Source: Yinghuangia seranimata
GTDB taxonomy: Bacteria; Actinomycetota; Actinomycetes; Streptomycetales; Streptomycetaceae
Direction of reading: 5' to 3'
NCBI RefSeq assembly: GCF_029953285.1
Contig: NZ_JASAOI010000029.1
Span: forward strand, 1 to 64,000
DNA: 64,000 nucleotides
The position numbers and the translations under genes are program-made. Under the pieces are notes generated by a model. That model saw nothing but the letters and a program-made list of their open reading frames with translations, searched no databases and had not been told where the DNA came from. Numbering within the stretch: position 1 is the stretch's first letter; each line of letters starts with the position of its first letter. Shown here piece after piece: positions 7,750 through 16,378 of the stretch.

Positions 7750-8862
7750 TCACCCCCGCTCCGCCACCCACCCCGCGACCAGGTCCGCCGCCTCGTCCCG
7801 CGCGCCCGGCGGGTCCTGGAGGTAGTGGTCGGCCTTGACCAGCGCCAGGCGCTTGTCCGACGCGGCCAGGCCGTCCAGGATCGCGCGGGCGTCGCTGTCG
7901 AACACGCCCGTGTCGGCGGTCGCGTGCACCACGAGCGACGGCACCGTGATCCGGGCCAGGTGCGGCGCGGCGCGGCACTGCGACGTGCGCAGGCTCCACA
8001 TCGACAGCCAGCCGCGCAGCGTGCAGACCAGACCCACCCCGTGCACGCCGTAGTTCGCGCGTGCCGGCTCGCCGCGGTAGCACTGGTTCGGGATCCGGTC
8101 GGACGGCTCGATCGACGGGTCGACCATCCGCAGGTCGGCCCATGTGCGCGGGACGAGGAACAGCCGGTCGCGGGCCCGCGTTCCGCGCAGCGCGTCGAGT
8201 TCGGCCAGCGCCCAGTCGGTGATGCGCTCGTTGCGGGCCCGCTGCGCGGCGCGGTAGCGGTGCTGGAACTCCGCGTCGTACGGCGGCCCGTGGCGCTCGT
8301 CGAACGGGTCGAGCTCCGGGTCGACGGAGAGCGGGTCGGTCTCGTCGGTGACAGACGGGTCCATCCAGGCCGTGAGGACGTCCGGCCGCCCCGCGTGCGC
8401 GGCGAGCGCCACGAACAGGTCCCCGGGCGGCAGTTCGTCCAGCTCCGGAACCGGCCGCAGGCCCGGCGCGGGGCGGACGTTCGGCTCGACGGCCTGCGAC
8501 TGGTAGGCGGCCATCAGCGACCCGCCGCCGGAGTTGCCGAGCAGCACCACCCGTTCCACGCCTGCCTGTTCGCGCAGCCAGCGCACCCCGACGCCGATCT
8601 CGGCGAGCGCGTGGTCGAGCAGGAAGTGCGGCTCGTCGCCGCGGAACCGGGTGTTCCAGCCGAGGAACCCGTAGCCGCGCTCGGCGAGGTAGGGCGCGAG
8701 GTAGTGCTCGGCGAAGTCGATGTTGTAGTGCGTCGCGATGAACGCGGTGCGCGGCGGCGGTCCGGCCGCGGGCCGGTGGTAGAGCCCCTGGCAGGGGTGG
8801 CCGCCGGCTCCGGCGCGTCCGACCAGCGGCGACGGCAGTCCCACGAACTCCCGGCTGATCAT
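7750..8862 (-). CDS. Alpha/beta hydrolase
   Basis: A 370-residue alpha/beta-hydrolase-fold protein. The nucleophile elbow is GNSGGGS (Ser111). An early THYNIDFAEHYLAPYLAERG segment replaces the classical HG oxyanion motif. A late VVHATADTGVF holds the acid residue and KADHYLQDP the catalytic histidine. The family contains esterases, lipases and peptidases; nothing in the neighbourhood narrows the substrate. Start at ATG 8862 with a purine-rich GGGGGAC upstream. Divergent from the VOC protein across a 165-bp promoter region. Confidence 0.85.
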   Translation of the reverse strand: MISREFVGLPSPLVGRAGAGGHPCQGLYHRPAAGPPPRTAFIATHYNIDFAEHYLAPYLAERGYGFLGWNTRFRGDEPHFLLDHALAEIGVGVRWLREQAGVERVVLLGNSGGGSLMAAYQSQAVEPNVRPAPGLRPVPELDELPPGDLFVALAAHAGRPDVLTAWMDPSVTDETDPLSVDPELDPFDERHGPPYDAEFQHRYRAAQRARNERITDWALAELDALRGTRARDRLFLVPRTWADLRMVDPSIEPSDRIPNQCYRGEPARANYGVHGVGLVCTLRGWLSMWSLRTSQCRAAPHLARITVPSLVVHATADTGVFDSDARAILDGLAASDKRLALVKADHYLQDPPGARDEAADLVAGWVAERG

Positions 8863-9027
8863 GCCCGGTCCCCCGTTCCTCGTGGTGATCCCGGATCAGA
8901 TGTCGTACTGGACCCGTGCGATCGAGGCGATCCGCTGCCGCGTCAGGCTAGAGCAATCTGCTGAACGAGCGCTAGCTTTGGGGGTGTTCGCACGAGACCC
9001 CGGGACACCAGGGACGGAGGGCACCAC

Positions 9028-9591
9028 ATGGCCTGGCAGAACCCCGAGTTCGCACTGGGCGGGGTGAACCACCTCGCGCTCGTATGCTCCGACATGAAGG
9101 AAACCGTCGAGTTCTACCGCGACATCCTCGGCATGCGTCTGGTGAAGACCATCGACCTGCCGCGCGGGCTCGGCCAGCACTTCTTCTTCGACATGGGCGG
9201 CGGCAACTGCCTGGCGTTCTTCTGGTTCGCCGACAACCCGGACGCGGTGCCGGGCGTCTCGGCGCCGGTGGCGCTGCCGGGCGAGGGCGACTTCAGCAGC
9301 GCGGTCGGGTCGATGAACCACATCGCGATCACGGTGCCGGAGGAGCACTTCCTCGCCTACCGCGACAAGCTGCTGGGGCGGGGCGTCCGGGTCGGACCTG
9401 TTATCGACCACGACGACAGTCCGCTCGGTGTCGCACCCGAACTGCACGACGGGGTGTTCGTCCGCTCGTTCTACTTCCAGGACCCGGATGGGATCCTGCT
9501 CGAATTCGCGTGCTGGCGGCGCGAGATGGGGCAGGACGGCGATGTGGTGCACGAGCCTCGGACGGCGGCGGAGCGTACGTCGGCCGGCTGA
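9028..9591 (+). CDS. VOC-superfamily protein (glyoxalase/extradiol dioxygenase fold)
   Basis: A 187-residue two-repeat betaalphabetabetabeta metalloprotein. The N-terminal NHLALVCSDMKETVEFYRDILG is the classic VOC entry with a metal-ligand histidine. NHIAITVP opens the second half, and FYFQDPDGILLEFA holds the terminal glutamate ligand. Members include glyoxalase I, fosfomycin-resistance enzymes and ring-cleaving dioxygenases; the reaction cannot be assigned from sequence. ATG 9028 is preceded by GGACGGAGGG. Confidence 0.88.
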   Translation: MAWQNPEFALGGVNHLALVCSDMKETVEFYRDILGMRLVKTIDLPRGLGQHFFFDMGGGNCLAFFWFADNPDAVPGVSAPVALPGEGDFSSAVGSMNHIAITVPEEHFLAYRDKLLGRGVRVGPVIDHDDSPLGVAPELHDGVFVRSFYFQDPDGILLEFACWRREMGQDGDVVHEPRTAAERTSAG

Positions 9592-9628
9592 CGGGCGGGT
9601 CGTCGAAAGCGGGTCACCGGAATGCGCG

Positions 9629-9669
9629 AGGCCGGGCGTCAGAGATCCTCAGAGCTCTGAGCCCGGCCT
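9629..9669. terminator. Bidirectional terminator hairpin
   Basis: Between convergent genes. AGGCCGGGC pairs with GCCCGGCCT and TCAGAG with CTCTGA, separated only by a one-base bulge, giving a ~15-bp stem. It can serve the VOC gene and the nucleotidyltransferase. Confidence 0.75.
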
Positions 9670-9681
9670 TCTCGACGGTTT

Positions 9682-10419
9682 TCAGCCCCGCAGTTCCTTC
9701 GCGGCCTCGGAGAGGTCCTTCGCGGTGTCGATCGCGCGCCAGTACGACCCCTGCGGGATGGCGAACCCGGCGAGGCGCTGCTCGCGCGCCAGCCTCGGGA
9801 ACGTCGTCCGCTCGTGGTCGCCGACGTCCGGCAGCAGCGCCGTGAACTCCGCCGAGAACACGTACACGCCCGCGTTGATCGGGTACGGCGACGTGGGCGC
9901 CTCGATGAAGTCGAGCACGTGCCCGAACTTGTCCGTCTCCACGACGCCCCACGGGATACGGGGCCGGGCCAGCGACAGCGTCGCGATCGCGTGCCGCTCC
10001 TCGTGGAAGGCGGCCATCTCGCGCAGCGAGAAGCGCGTCCAGATGTCGCCGTTGGTGGCGTACCACGGCTCGTCGGGCCGCGGCAGCGCGGCGGCCGCGA
10101 ACTTCAGACCGCCGCCGCGCCCCAGCGGCTCGGTCTCCACCACGGTCGACACCGCGAGCGGCAGGTCGGCGGTCTTCAGCCAGTCCTGCAGCACCTCGGC
10201 CAGGTGGCCGCACGAGACGACGACGTCGGTGACGCCCTCCTCGGCGAGCCACGCGAGCTGGTGGCCGATGATCGGCGTGCCGGTGCCCGGGATCTCGACC
10301 ATCGGCTTGGGCCGGTCGTCGGTGTAGGGCCGCAGGCGCGAACCCTGCCCGCCGGCCAGGATCACGGCCTGCGTGATGGGGCGCGAGGGCTGCGCCGTGC
10401 TACGTGCTGCGGAAGTCAT
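9682..10419 (-). CDS. Sugar-phosphate nucleotidyltransferase
   Basis: A 245-residue nucleotidyltransferase that activates a sugar 1-phosphate with an NTP. The signature AVILAGGQGSRLRPYT with RPKPMVEI a few residues later forms the nucleotide site. NGDIW carries the metal-binding aspartate, and INAGVYVF is the typical sugar-site strand. The protein lacks the C-terminal beta-helix of larger pyrophosphorylases. ATG 10419 was chosen; an in-frame GTG at 10467 has no better ribosome site. Likely mannose- or glucose-1-phosphate specific, for cell-wall or secondary glycan synthesis; inferred from family only. Confidence 0.87.
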   Translation of the reverse strand: MTSAARSTAQPSRPITQAVILAGGQGSRLRPYTDDRPKPMVEIPGTGTPIIGHQLAWLAEEGVTDVVVSCGHLAEVLQDWLKTADLPLAVSTVVETEPLGRGGGLKFAAAALPRPDEPWYATNGDIWTRFSLREMAAFHEERHAIATLSLARPRIPWGVVETDKFGHVLDFIEAPTSPYPINAGVYVFSAEFTALLPDVGDHERTTFPRLAREQRLAGFAIPQGSYWRAIDTAKDLSEAAKELRG

Positions 10420-10746
10420 GCCCACGACGATATCGACTTGTCCCGAAGGACCGAAAACGTGTGTCACCCGGCGGGTGGGTGCTGTCGGTGCAGGCTTGTT
10501 GAATGTTGTCGAAGCAGAGCGCTAAGGCCGGTTATTTTTGACGACAACCAGCGAGTCGGCACGCGTCACAGCGCCCGCCGCACCGCCAGGCGGGACGACA
10601 GGTTCCGCTCAGGAGTACCGCCGACCCCGAGCACCGCACTAGCATCCGACCGGGGCAGGCGCACGCCCGGCGTACTCATGGTGGGGACCGGAGTACCGGG
10701 GGCGCGCGATGCGGTCCGGCGGGGGCACGGCGTTGGGGGGCAGTGC
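10420..10746. other. Divergent promoter region, no gene
   Basis: 327 bp between the divergent nucleotidyltransferase and lipoprotein genes. It contains an AT-richer patch around 10525-10550 (GGTTATTTTTGACGAC) suited to promoters. I see no credible coding frame. Confidence 0.6.
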
Positions 10747-11334
10747 ATGAAAGGGCGCGTCGTCGCGTACACGCTCGTCGCGGCCGGGATGTGGCTCGTG
10801 GCGGGCTGCATCGGGTCGGGATCGGGCTGCTGCCCGCACGCGGCCACCTCCACCATCCAGCCGACCGGCCCAGGCGTCCTCCCGACGAGCCGCGTCCCGC
10901 AACCACCCCCCACCCCCGGCGCCCCCCGCCCCACAGCCTGCGAGCTGCTCACCCCCGCGCAGGTCGGCGAGGCCCTCGACACCGACGAGGTCACCGCGGT
11001 CGTGGACGAGGACGGGCGCGCGTGTCTGTTCCTCCGACCCGACAGCCAGCGCGTCCTCACCGTCCGCGTCCGCGACCTCCCCAGCGCCCTGATCGGCGAC
11101 GCCGACCGGGTAGCCCGCCTGACCGCCGCCCCCCAGGCCGAGACCGAGCCCGTCACCGGCGTCGGCGACGCGGCGTACTTCTACAGCGACGCCACCTCCA
11201 ACGGCCTGGCCTTCGCCCGAGGCCACGGCGACCGCGTGACGAGCGTCGACATCAACGCGGCGGGGCCGCGGGCACACCCACCGCGTGAGGCGCTGGTGAA
11301 GTTGGGGCGATCGGCGCTGAACGCGCTGCGCTGA
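10747..11334 (+). CDS. DUF3558-like lipoprotein
   Basis: A 195-residue secreted lipoprotein. Residues 1-20 are a lipoprotein signal with lipobox LVAG-C (Cys21), followed by a Cys/Pro-rich linker. From about residue 60, ACELLTPAQVGEAL opens a domain resembling DUF3558, common in actinobacterial surface lipoproteins, with a paired cysteine in GRACLF. ATG 10747 is the only start that keeps the signal. Function unknown. Confidence 0.78.
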   Translation: MKGRVVAYTLVAAGMWLVAGCIGSGSGCCPHAATSTIQPTGPGVLPTSRVPQPPPTPGAPRPTACELLTPAQVGEALDTDEVTAVVDEDGRACLFLRPDSQRVLTVRVRDLPSALIGDADRVARLTAAPQAETEPVTGVGDAAYFYSDATSNGLAFARGHGDRVTSVDINAAGPRAHPPREALVKLGRSALNALR

Positions 11335-12255
11335 GGGCGGCGGGTGAGGAGGTCGGTGGGGGCTCGCCACGCGCGGGGGCTCGGCACATGGGAACGCAGT
11401 TGCACGCAAACGCGGCACGCGCGGATCGGCGCACGGGGGCGTAGTGCGCGCGAGCGCAGTGTGGGCGAGCCCAAGCGCAACACGGGTGCCAGCGGTGTGG
11501 AGGCGCGCGGCGCGGGTAGGGGTGGGCCGGCCCGGCTGGGAGCCCCTGCCGTACCGGCTCGAACAACTGCGCTGCGGCGTCGAACCGCACCCCACGGAGA
11601 GCAGCCAGGACTGAACCCGCACCGCAGCCGGTGGCGGACGCCCCCGCACGCCAAGGGACCCGGACCCGCCAAGGCCCCCGCCCGGACCTGACAGCCCGCG
11701 GTAAGCGCTGGCTCGGTACGGACGGAGTCGGCGCGCGCGGGCGCCACGGGCGATCGCAGTACAGAAACGTGCGGTGCGAGCGCGCGCAGCACACGCGGGC
11801 TCGGGTCGGGCGAGCGCGGCGCACGCGGGGCGAAGGACGTACGAGCGCAGTGCCGGCTAACTCAGCGCGACTGAGCGGAGCACGTGCGGGCTCAGTACAA
11901 CCGATCGCGGCGTGTCCCAGCGCGGCTCGTGCGAGCGCGGCGCGTCCCAGCGCGGCACGACCAGGCACGGCGCGTCCCAACGCGGCCACGACCCAACGCA
12001 GCGCGACCAGGCACGGCGCGCGCACGGTCGAATGGGTCTGGCGGGAGTCTGACTCGGCCGAATGAGGGCCGCCGAATGAGCGACAGTCACAGGCCACCCC
12101 GCGCGGCGGCGTTGGGCCCATCGTCCGGCCTCTGCCCCGGTGCGTGTCCGCTTGTGCGGAGTTGGCGTCTGCCGTGCGAACCGGCCGCCTTCCAACTGTT
12201 CGGAACCACACTCTCGTGCACGTGACGTCCACACCTGTCGGCGCGATCTGCCACC
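11335..12255. repeat. Gene-poor region with degenerate GC repeats
   Basis: About 920 bp with no convincing gene. The part at roughly 11750-12022 is built from irregular 10-16 bp variants of GCGCGGC(A/G)CG separated by CCCAG/CCAGG, densest at 11918-12022. Long open frames on both strands here are a by-product of the GC-rich repeats. The region precedes a decayed glycosidase gene. Confidence 0.5.
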
Positions 12256-12945
12256 ATGGGGCGGCGCAGTGGGGCCAGGCCACCGGCCCCGCCCGAAGGG
12301 AGCCGCCGGAAGATGCCGTCCCCAGAGACCACGGTCGGGTCGCGCACGGCCCAGGACCGCACCGGCCCGCGCGTGGCCGGACCCCGAGCGGGCGACGCGT
12401 ACGAAGTCGCCCGCGCCCCACGTGAACTGCCAGGCCCCGCCCGCCGCCTCACGGTGCCCGCCGGGCGCGTCGAGGCCAGCGGCACGGACGCCGAGTTGCG
12501 GGCGTTGACGCTGCTGACGAACCGTACGAGCACCCGAACCAGCGCCACCGGCGGGCCCGCGATCCCGCTGCGCGACGGCGTGCGGGTGTATCTGGAAGGT
12601 CTCCCGAACGGCTCGGCGGGCGCCTACGCCCAGGTCGTGGCCGAGCTCGCGGAGGCGGAGGTCGCGGTGCTGCGGGTCGCGGCCGCGCCGGACGCCGACG
12701 CGGTGGACCGGGTTCTGGACATCGCCGCCACGGTTCCGACGATCGTCGTGCTGCGGCTCGACGGGCCGGACCCGGTACCGGAGTTCGCCGACCAGTGCGC
12801 CGCGCTGCTGGCCGACCGCGGGGCGGGCGACCAGACGGTGCTGGACGTCGTGTTCGGGCGCCACGCGCCGCTGGGCCGACTGCCGTTCGACCTGCCGGCC
12901 GTCGACGGGCCGGGCTACGACGCGGGATTCGGGCTGTCGTTCTGA
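12256..12945 (+). pseudogene. Remnant of glycoside hydrolase family 3 enzyme, C-terminal part
   Basis: Codes for 229 residues. From about residue 70 it matches the C-terminal half of GH3 beta-glucosidase-type enzymes: LRALTLLTN, a VRVYLEGLP strand, VAVLRVA, a VVLRLDGPDP strand, the near-terminal GRLPFDLP motif and the end YDAGFGLSF. The (beta/alpha)8 domain with the catalytic aspartate, normally ~350 residues upstream, is missing; the first ~60 residues are low complexity and unlike GH3. I read this as a truncated, non-catalytic remnant. Upstream sequence gives no missing half in any frame. Confidence 0.6.
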
Positions 12946-12961
12946 CGGTCGCGCGGGTCCG

Positions 12962-14224
12962 CTACGCGGGCTGCGCGGCGTGGTCCGGCTCGGCCTCGGC
13001 CTCGGCGGTACCGTCGGCCGGTTCGGGTGCCCGCGTCCACATGTCCGGCATGGCCAGCAGCCCGAGGTTGGCGCCCGCCACCAACACCGCCGCGACGAGC
13101 AGCGGCGCCGTCGTGCCGACCGCCGCCGCGATGGGGGCGGCGACGGCGAACCCGAGCGGCCGTACGGCGAACGACACCATCGCGTCGATCGACCCGACGC
13201 GCCCGAGCTTGTCGTGCGGGATGCGGCGCTGCATCTCGGTCTCCCAGAGTGGGCTGAGCACGCCGAGCCCGAACATCGCGGCGAGGTACGCGGCGGTGAC
13301 CACCGCGAGCGGGGCGTGCAGCCCGAAGGCGAGCAGCGGCAGCGTGTACGCCGCGGCCCCGAAAGCGACGGCGACCAGCGGGTGGCGTTGCGGCAGGCGC
13401 GGTGCGGTGTAGACGCCGGCGACCATGCCGATCGTCCCGCCCTGCACGATGACCACCCAGGACGTGTCGCCGCCGAGCCGGTCGTGGGCGATCAACGGGC
13501 CGAGGGTGAGCAGGAACCCGGCGGCCAGGTGCCAGACGGCGTGCGCGCACACGTTGGCAAGGAACCACGGGTGGCGGCGGGTCTCCGTCCAGCCGTCGCG
13601 GAGTTGGGCCTTGAAGGCGGAGGTGCCGGCGCGGGCGGCGGTGGCGGGACGCTCGGTCCGGAGCCCGCCGAGGGTCGTCGCGGAGACGACGAACAGGACC
13701 GACGTGACCAGGGCCGACCAGCCGCCGGACAGCGCGAGCATGAGGCCGCCCGCCGCGGCCGGTGCGGCGATCTGCGCGAGCGCGGCGGCGACGCCGATAC
13801 GGGCGTTCATGCGCAGGCGTTCGGCCTGGGGAACGGCGGCCGCGACGAGGGTGCGGACCGCGGGCGTCCCGAACGCGACGGCTGCCCCGGTGACGGCGGC
13901 CAGCGCGGAGAGCGAGGCGACGTTCGGGCGTCCCGCGAACAGCACGGCGGCGATGCCCAGTTGCGCGGCCGCGCGGACCAGGTCGGCGGCGAGGACGACG
14001 CGCTGCGGCCGGAACCGGTCGGCGGCGACGCCGGCGACGGGGAGCAGGAGCAGCATCGGGACGAGCTCGCAGGCGAGCACGATGCCGAGGTCGGCCTTCG
14101 AACCGCCGCGGATGAGGGCGAGCGTGAGGGTGGTCGGGATCATCCCGGTCGCGAGGGCCGCGAGGGTGCGGCCTACGAGCAGCCGGCGGGCGGTGGAGCG
14201 CACGAGGGGCTCGGGTGAGGGCAT
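12962..14224 (-). CDS. MFS transporter (drug-efflux type)
   Basis: A 420-residue inner-membrane protein with about 12 hydrophobic segments. The loop VAADRFRPQRVV between segments 2 and 3 is the MFS motif A, and a variant repeats after segment 8. The polar tail carries Glu/Ala repeats. Proton-driven exporters of this type expel antibiotics or small metabolites. The ATG at 14224 lies beside a long palindrome and the gene is divergent from a MarR regulator, the usual arrangement for a substrate-induced efflux pump. Confidence 0.88.
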   Translation of the reverse strand: MPSPEPLVRSTARRLLVGRTLAALATGMIPTTLTLALIRGGSKADLGIVLACELVPMLLLLPVAGVAADRFRPQRVVLAADLVRAAAQLGIAAVLFAGRPNVASLSALAAVTGAAVAFGTPAVRTLVAAAVPQAERLRMNARIGVAAALAQIAAPAAAGGLMLALSGGWSALVTSVLFVVSATTLGGLRTERPATAARAGTSAFKAQLRDGWTETRRHPWFLANVCAHAVWHLAAGFLLTLGPLIAHDRLGGDTSWVVIVQGGTIGMVAGVYTAPRLPQRHPLVAVAFGAAAYTLPLLAFGLHAPLAVVTAAYLAAMFGLGVLSPLWETEMQRRIPHDKLGRVGSIDAMVSFAVRPLGFAVAAPIAAAVGTTAPLLVAAVLVAGANLGLLAMPDMWTRAPEPADGTAEAEAEPDHAAQPA

Positions 14225-14225
14225 G

Positions 14226-14279
14226 CGCCGAATGTATTTCGCTGACGAATCATTCGTCAACGAAATACATCTTTCGGCG
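14226..14279. promoter_or_regulatory. Large palindromic operator for the MarR/MFS pair
   Basis: An extended dyad between divergent genes. ATGTATTTCG (14232-14241) mirrors CGAAATACAT (14261-14270), with inner GACGAAT/ATTCGTC (14244-14250/14252-14258) and outer CGCCGAA/TTCGGCG. The symmetry and AT content fit a MarR dimer site overlapping both promoters. Confidence 0.7.
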
Positions 14280-14293
14280 GTCGCCCGCCGGCG

Positions 14294-14890
14294 ATGGGCA
14301 CAATGCACAATGTGCGGATGAACGACGCGCACGGCAGGGGGAACGCGGGCAGCCGGCCCGCAACGGAGGGCGGCGACACGGCGACCGAGGACTCGGTCGA
14401 CCGGCACATCGCCCGCTGGCGCGACAAGGCGCCGTTCGACGAACGGGTCGAGGGCATCATCACCCGCATCCAGCTCATCAACCGACACATCCGCCAGACC
14501 AAGAACCGCGCACTCGCCGAAGTCGGACTCCAGGACTTCGAGTTCGAGACCCTGCACCGGCTCGCCTCCCGCGGCACCCCCGGCCGCGCCACCCCGTCCG
14601 AACTCGCCGCCGAGTTGAAGATCTCCCCTGCGGGCATGACGGGACGCCTCGACACCCTGGAAAAGGCGGGCCTGATCCGGCGCTTGAGGGAAAGCGCCGA
14701 CCGGCGGCGCATCGACATCGAACTGACCGACACCGGACGCGAACGCTGGCTTGCGGCGATGAACCTGCGCGCGGTGGCGGAGACCGACATGTTGACGCCG
14801 TTCTCGCTGGAGGACCAGGACGAACTGTCGGGATTGCTGAAGCGGATGCTGAAGCATGTGGAGGGGGACGCCGAGCCGCCGGTGCCTTGA
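14294..14890 (+). CDS. MarR-family transcriptional regulator
   Basis: A winged-helix dimeric regulator of 198 residues. The DNA-binding part is TPSELAAELKISPAGMTGRL (about residues 98-117), followed by the wing with the conserved DRRRIDIELTDTGRE. The ~50-residue N-terminal extension is unusually long and acidic. Downstream in-frame ATGs at 14303 and 14318 are possible starts. Divergent from the MFS transporter with a shared palindrome, so it most likely represses both until a ligand binds. Confidence 0.88.
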   Translation: MGTMHNVRMNDAHGRGNAGSRPATEGGDTATEDSVDRHIARWRDKAPFDERVEGIITRIQLINRHIRQTKNRALAEVGLQDFEFETLHRLASRGTPGRATPSELAAELKISPAGMTGRLDTLEKAGLIRRLRESADRRRIDIELTDTGRERWLAAMNLRAVAETDMLTPFSLEDQDELSGLLKRMLKHVEGDAEPPVP

Positions 14891-14969
14891 GGTCGGCCCG
14901 GCTTCCTGATCCGGGGCAGCGCCTTTGGGGTACGAGCCGGCCGGCATCTGCGCTGCGGGGCTCGCACGT

Positions 14970-15240
14970 TGCGGCGTGGAAGTCCCTTGCCATGAACCGT
15001 TCCCGACCTGGCTGTCGGCGGCGTCCTGACGCCCCTCCCGACTTTTGATGGTCCGCGCGGCCGAACGACTGTCAAGCCGCGGTGGATCTCGCGCGAACAG
15101 GCGGCCTGTCGCGTGCCGTTGGAGGCGGCTTGACAGCCGCCCGCCCGCGCAGACAACCCGGCAGCTATCGGGAGGGGCGCGGGGTGTGAAGGCGCTTTGG
15201 TCGCGTTGGTCTTGCCGGGCTGCGGTCCCAGCGTGGTCGC
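14970..15240. repeat. MITE-like palindromic intergenic element, copy B
   Basis: Inverted-orientation copy of the element at 205-487. Core 15032-15177 runs from CCCCTCCCGA to TCGGGAGGGG. The inner stem CTGTCAAGCCGC (15069-15080) / GCGGCTTGACAG (15125-15136) carries a paired G-to-C exchange on both strands relative to copy A, so pairing is preserved. No coding sequence. It lies in the 720-bp gene-free gap 14891-15612. Confidence 0.7.
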
Positions 15241-15311
15241 CGCCGACTCCGTCGACGGAAAGGCCCGCACCCCGCCCCCCCCCGGCCGCCCTGCCACCCG
15301 CTCCACGACCC

Positions 15312-15350
15312 TGGGAACCAAATGGACGCTGAGCGTCCATTTGGTTCCCA
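15312..15350. repeat. Perfect 19-bp inverted repeat, 1-nt spacer
   Basis: TGGGAACCAAATGGACGCT pairs perfectly with AGCGTCCATTTGGTTCCCA around a single G. It is too long and symmetrical for a typical terminator and has no U-tract. Possible cruciform, transposon-end relic or transcription stop. Confidence 0.8.
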
Positions 15351-15444
15351 AGGCCAAAAACACACCTGCCGAAATGCCGGATTCAGGGCCTTTGCGATCA
15401 TCGGGAGTGCGGAATCGGTGCCCGCCGCCCTCCCACACCAAGAT

Positions 15445-15486
15445 CATGAGAGGTTCGCGGCAACATATTGCCGCGAACCTCTCATG
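15445..15486. repeat. Perfect 19-bp inverted repeat, 4-nt spacer
   Basis: CATGAGAGGTTCGCGGCAA (15445-15463) pairs perfectly with its complement at 15468-15486 around CATA. It lies 95 bp after the other hairpin and is unrelated to it in sequence. It may act as a terminator for the leftward gene at 15613 or belong to a mobile relic. Confidence 0.8.
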
Positions 15487-15498
15487 AAGATTGTAATA

Positions 15499-15576
15499 CC
15501 CGCCGGCCCCCCGCCCCCCCCCCACCCCCCCCCACCTGCCGGGGGGGGGGCCCCCCCCCCCGCCCCGCCCCCCACC
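15499..15576. repeat. G/C homopolymer block
   Basis: Runs of 6-11 C residues interrupted by single A or G, then ten G (15541-15550) directly followed by eleven C (15551-15561). Extreme composition 36 bp beyond the stop of the gene at 15613. Run lengths are exactly the kind that sequencing and assembly get wrong. Confidence 0.9.
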
Positions 15577-15612
15577 GGTCTGTTCGTGGGTCACCGTGCC
15601 CGTGCCGCCGCC

Positions 15613-16353
15613 TCACAGCGTGCGGCGTACACCCGCCTGGCGTTCGAGGTTCCGCAGTTGCACCGCGAGGCTTCCGTCGACCGCGCTGCGGGCGGGGCCG
15701 CTGCGGCCGATGGGCAGGACCTCCTCGCTGCGCATGTCCTCCAGCATCAGCGCGAACGCCGCATACGTCGCCACGAGCGCCACGAGAATTCCCAGCGCCC
15801 CGGACACACGGGTGATCGCTTCGACGCCGGTCAGCCCCGACAGCCCGGTGGCCGCCCATCGGGGCAGGGAGACCACCAGCACGAGCCACAGCGCGCGCTT
15901 GGGCTTGGTCACGGAGGCCATCAGCGCTCCGAAGCAGAGGAACGCCAGGTTGAACACGCCGAGCACCCGGAGCCCACCGTCCGCACCGGAACCCATGACC
16001 AGGGAGTACGCCAGCCAGCTGCCGGCGAACGTACCCATGAGCGTTGCCGCGATCACATCCCGGGCCCCGAACGCCAGCACGCTCACCAGGAGTTGGAGCG
16101 CGAAGGCGGGCAGCACACACAGCGCGACCGCCTTGCGGTCCGCGGCCTCCAGGACACCGAGTTGCAGGCATCCGGTCATCACGGAGGCGATCGCCACGGT
16201 GAAGAAGCCCAGCGGCATCGGTGAAGCGATGGGCCGCAGGTTGATCCGCGTCATCGACCGGAGGTCCGGTTCGAAGCTGCGCCGTGGAGGCGCGTCCGGG
16301 CTGTCGCCGGGCTCGCCGGCGCTCTCGGCGCCGGTGGATGGGAAGGTATTCAT
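15613..16353 (-). CDS. GPR1/FUN34/YaaH (SatP-like) acetate-transporter family protein
   Basis: A 246-residue membrane protein with six hydrophobic helices. The family entry motif is seen as ASPMPLGFFTVAIASVM (canonical NPAPLGL), near residue 45. SatP-type proteins carry acetate/succinate across the cytoplasmic membrane. The start is ATG 16353, preceded by AGGAAG; upstream in-frame codons are poor. The long basic C-terminal tail with DGSLAVQLRNLERQAGVR is not typical of the family. Last gene of the minus-strand run that includes an esterase and an amidohydrolase, so uptake or release of an acid product is plausible. Confidence 0.75.
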   Translation of the reverse strand: MNTFPSTGAESAGEPGDSPDAPPRRSFEPDLRSMTRINLRPIASPMPLGFFTVAIASVMTGCLQLGVLEAADRKAVALCVLPAFALQLLVSVLAFGARDVIAATLMGTFAGSWLAYSLVMGSGADGGLRVLGVFNLAFLCFGALMASVTKPKRALWLVLVVSLPRWAATGLSGLTGVEAITRVSGALGILVALVATYAAFALMLEDMRSEEVLPIGRSGPARSAVDGSLAVQLRNLERQAGVRRTL

Positions 16354-16378
16354 CGAGCGGGCTTCCTTGTTCGTGGGT

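Noticed and set aside
8946-8977. GCTAG/CTAGC inverted repeat near the VOC promoter as an operator
   Set aside because: Arms are only five matched bases with a 20-base spacer, which is within chance.
11631-12065. Open frame with Ala/Arg repeats in the gene-poor region
   Set aside because: Its repeats come from degenerate GC repeats, and neither frame choice nor start is supported.
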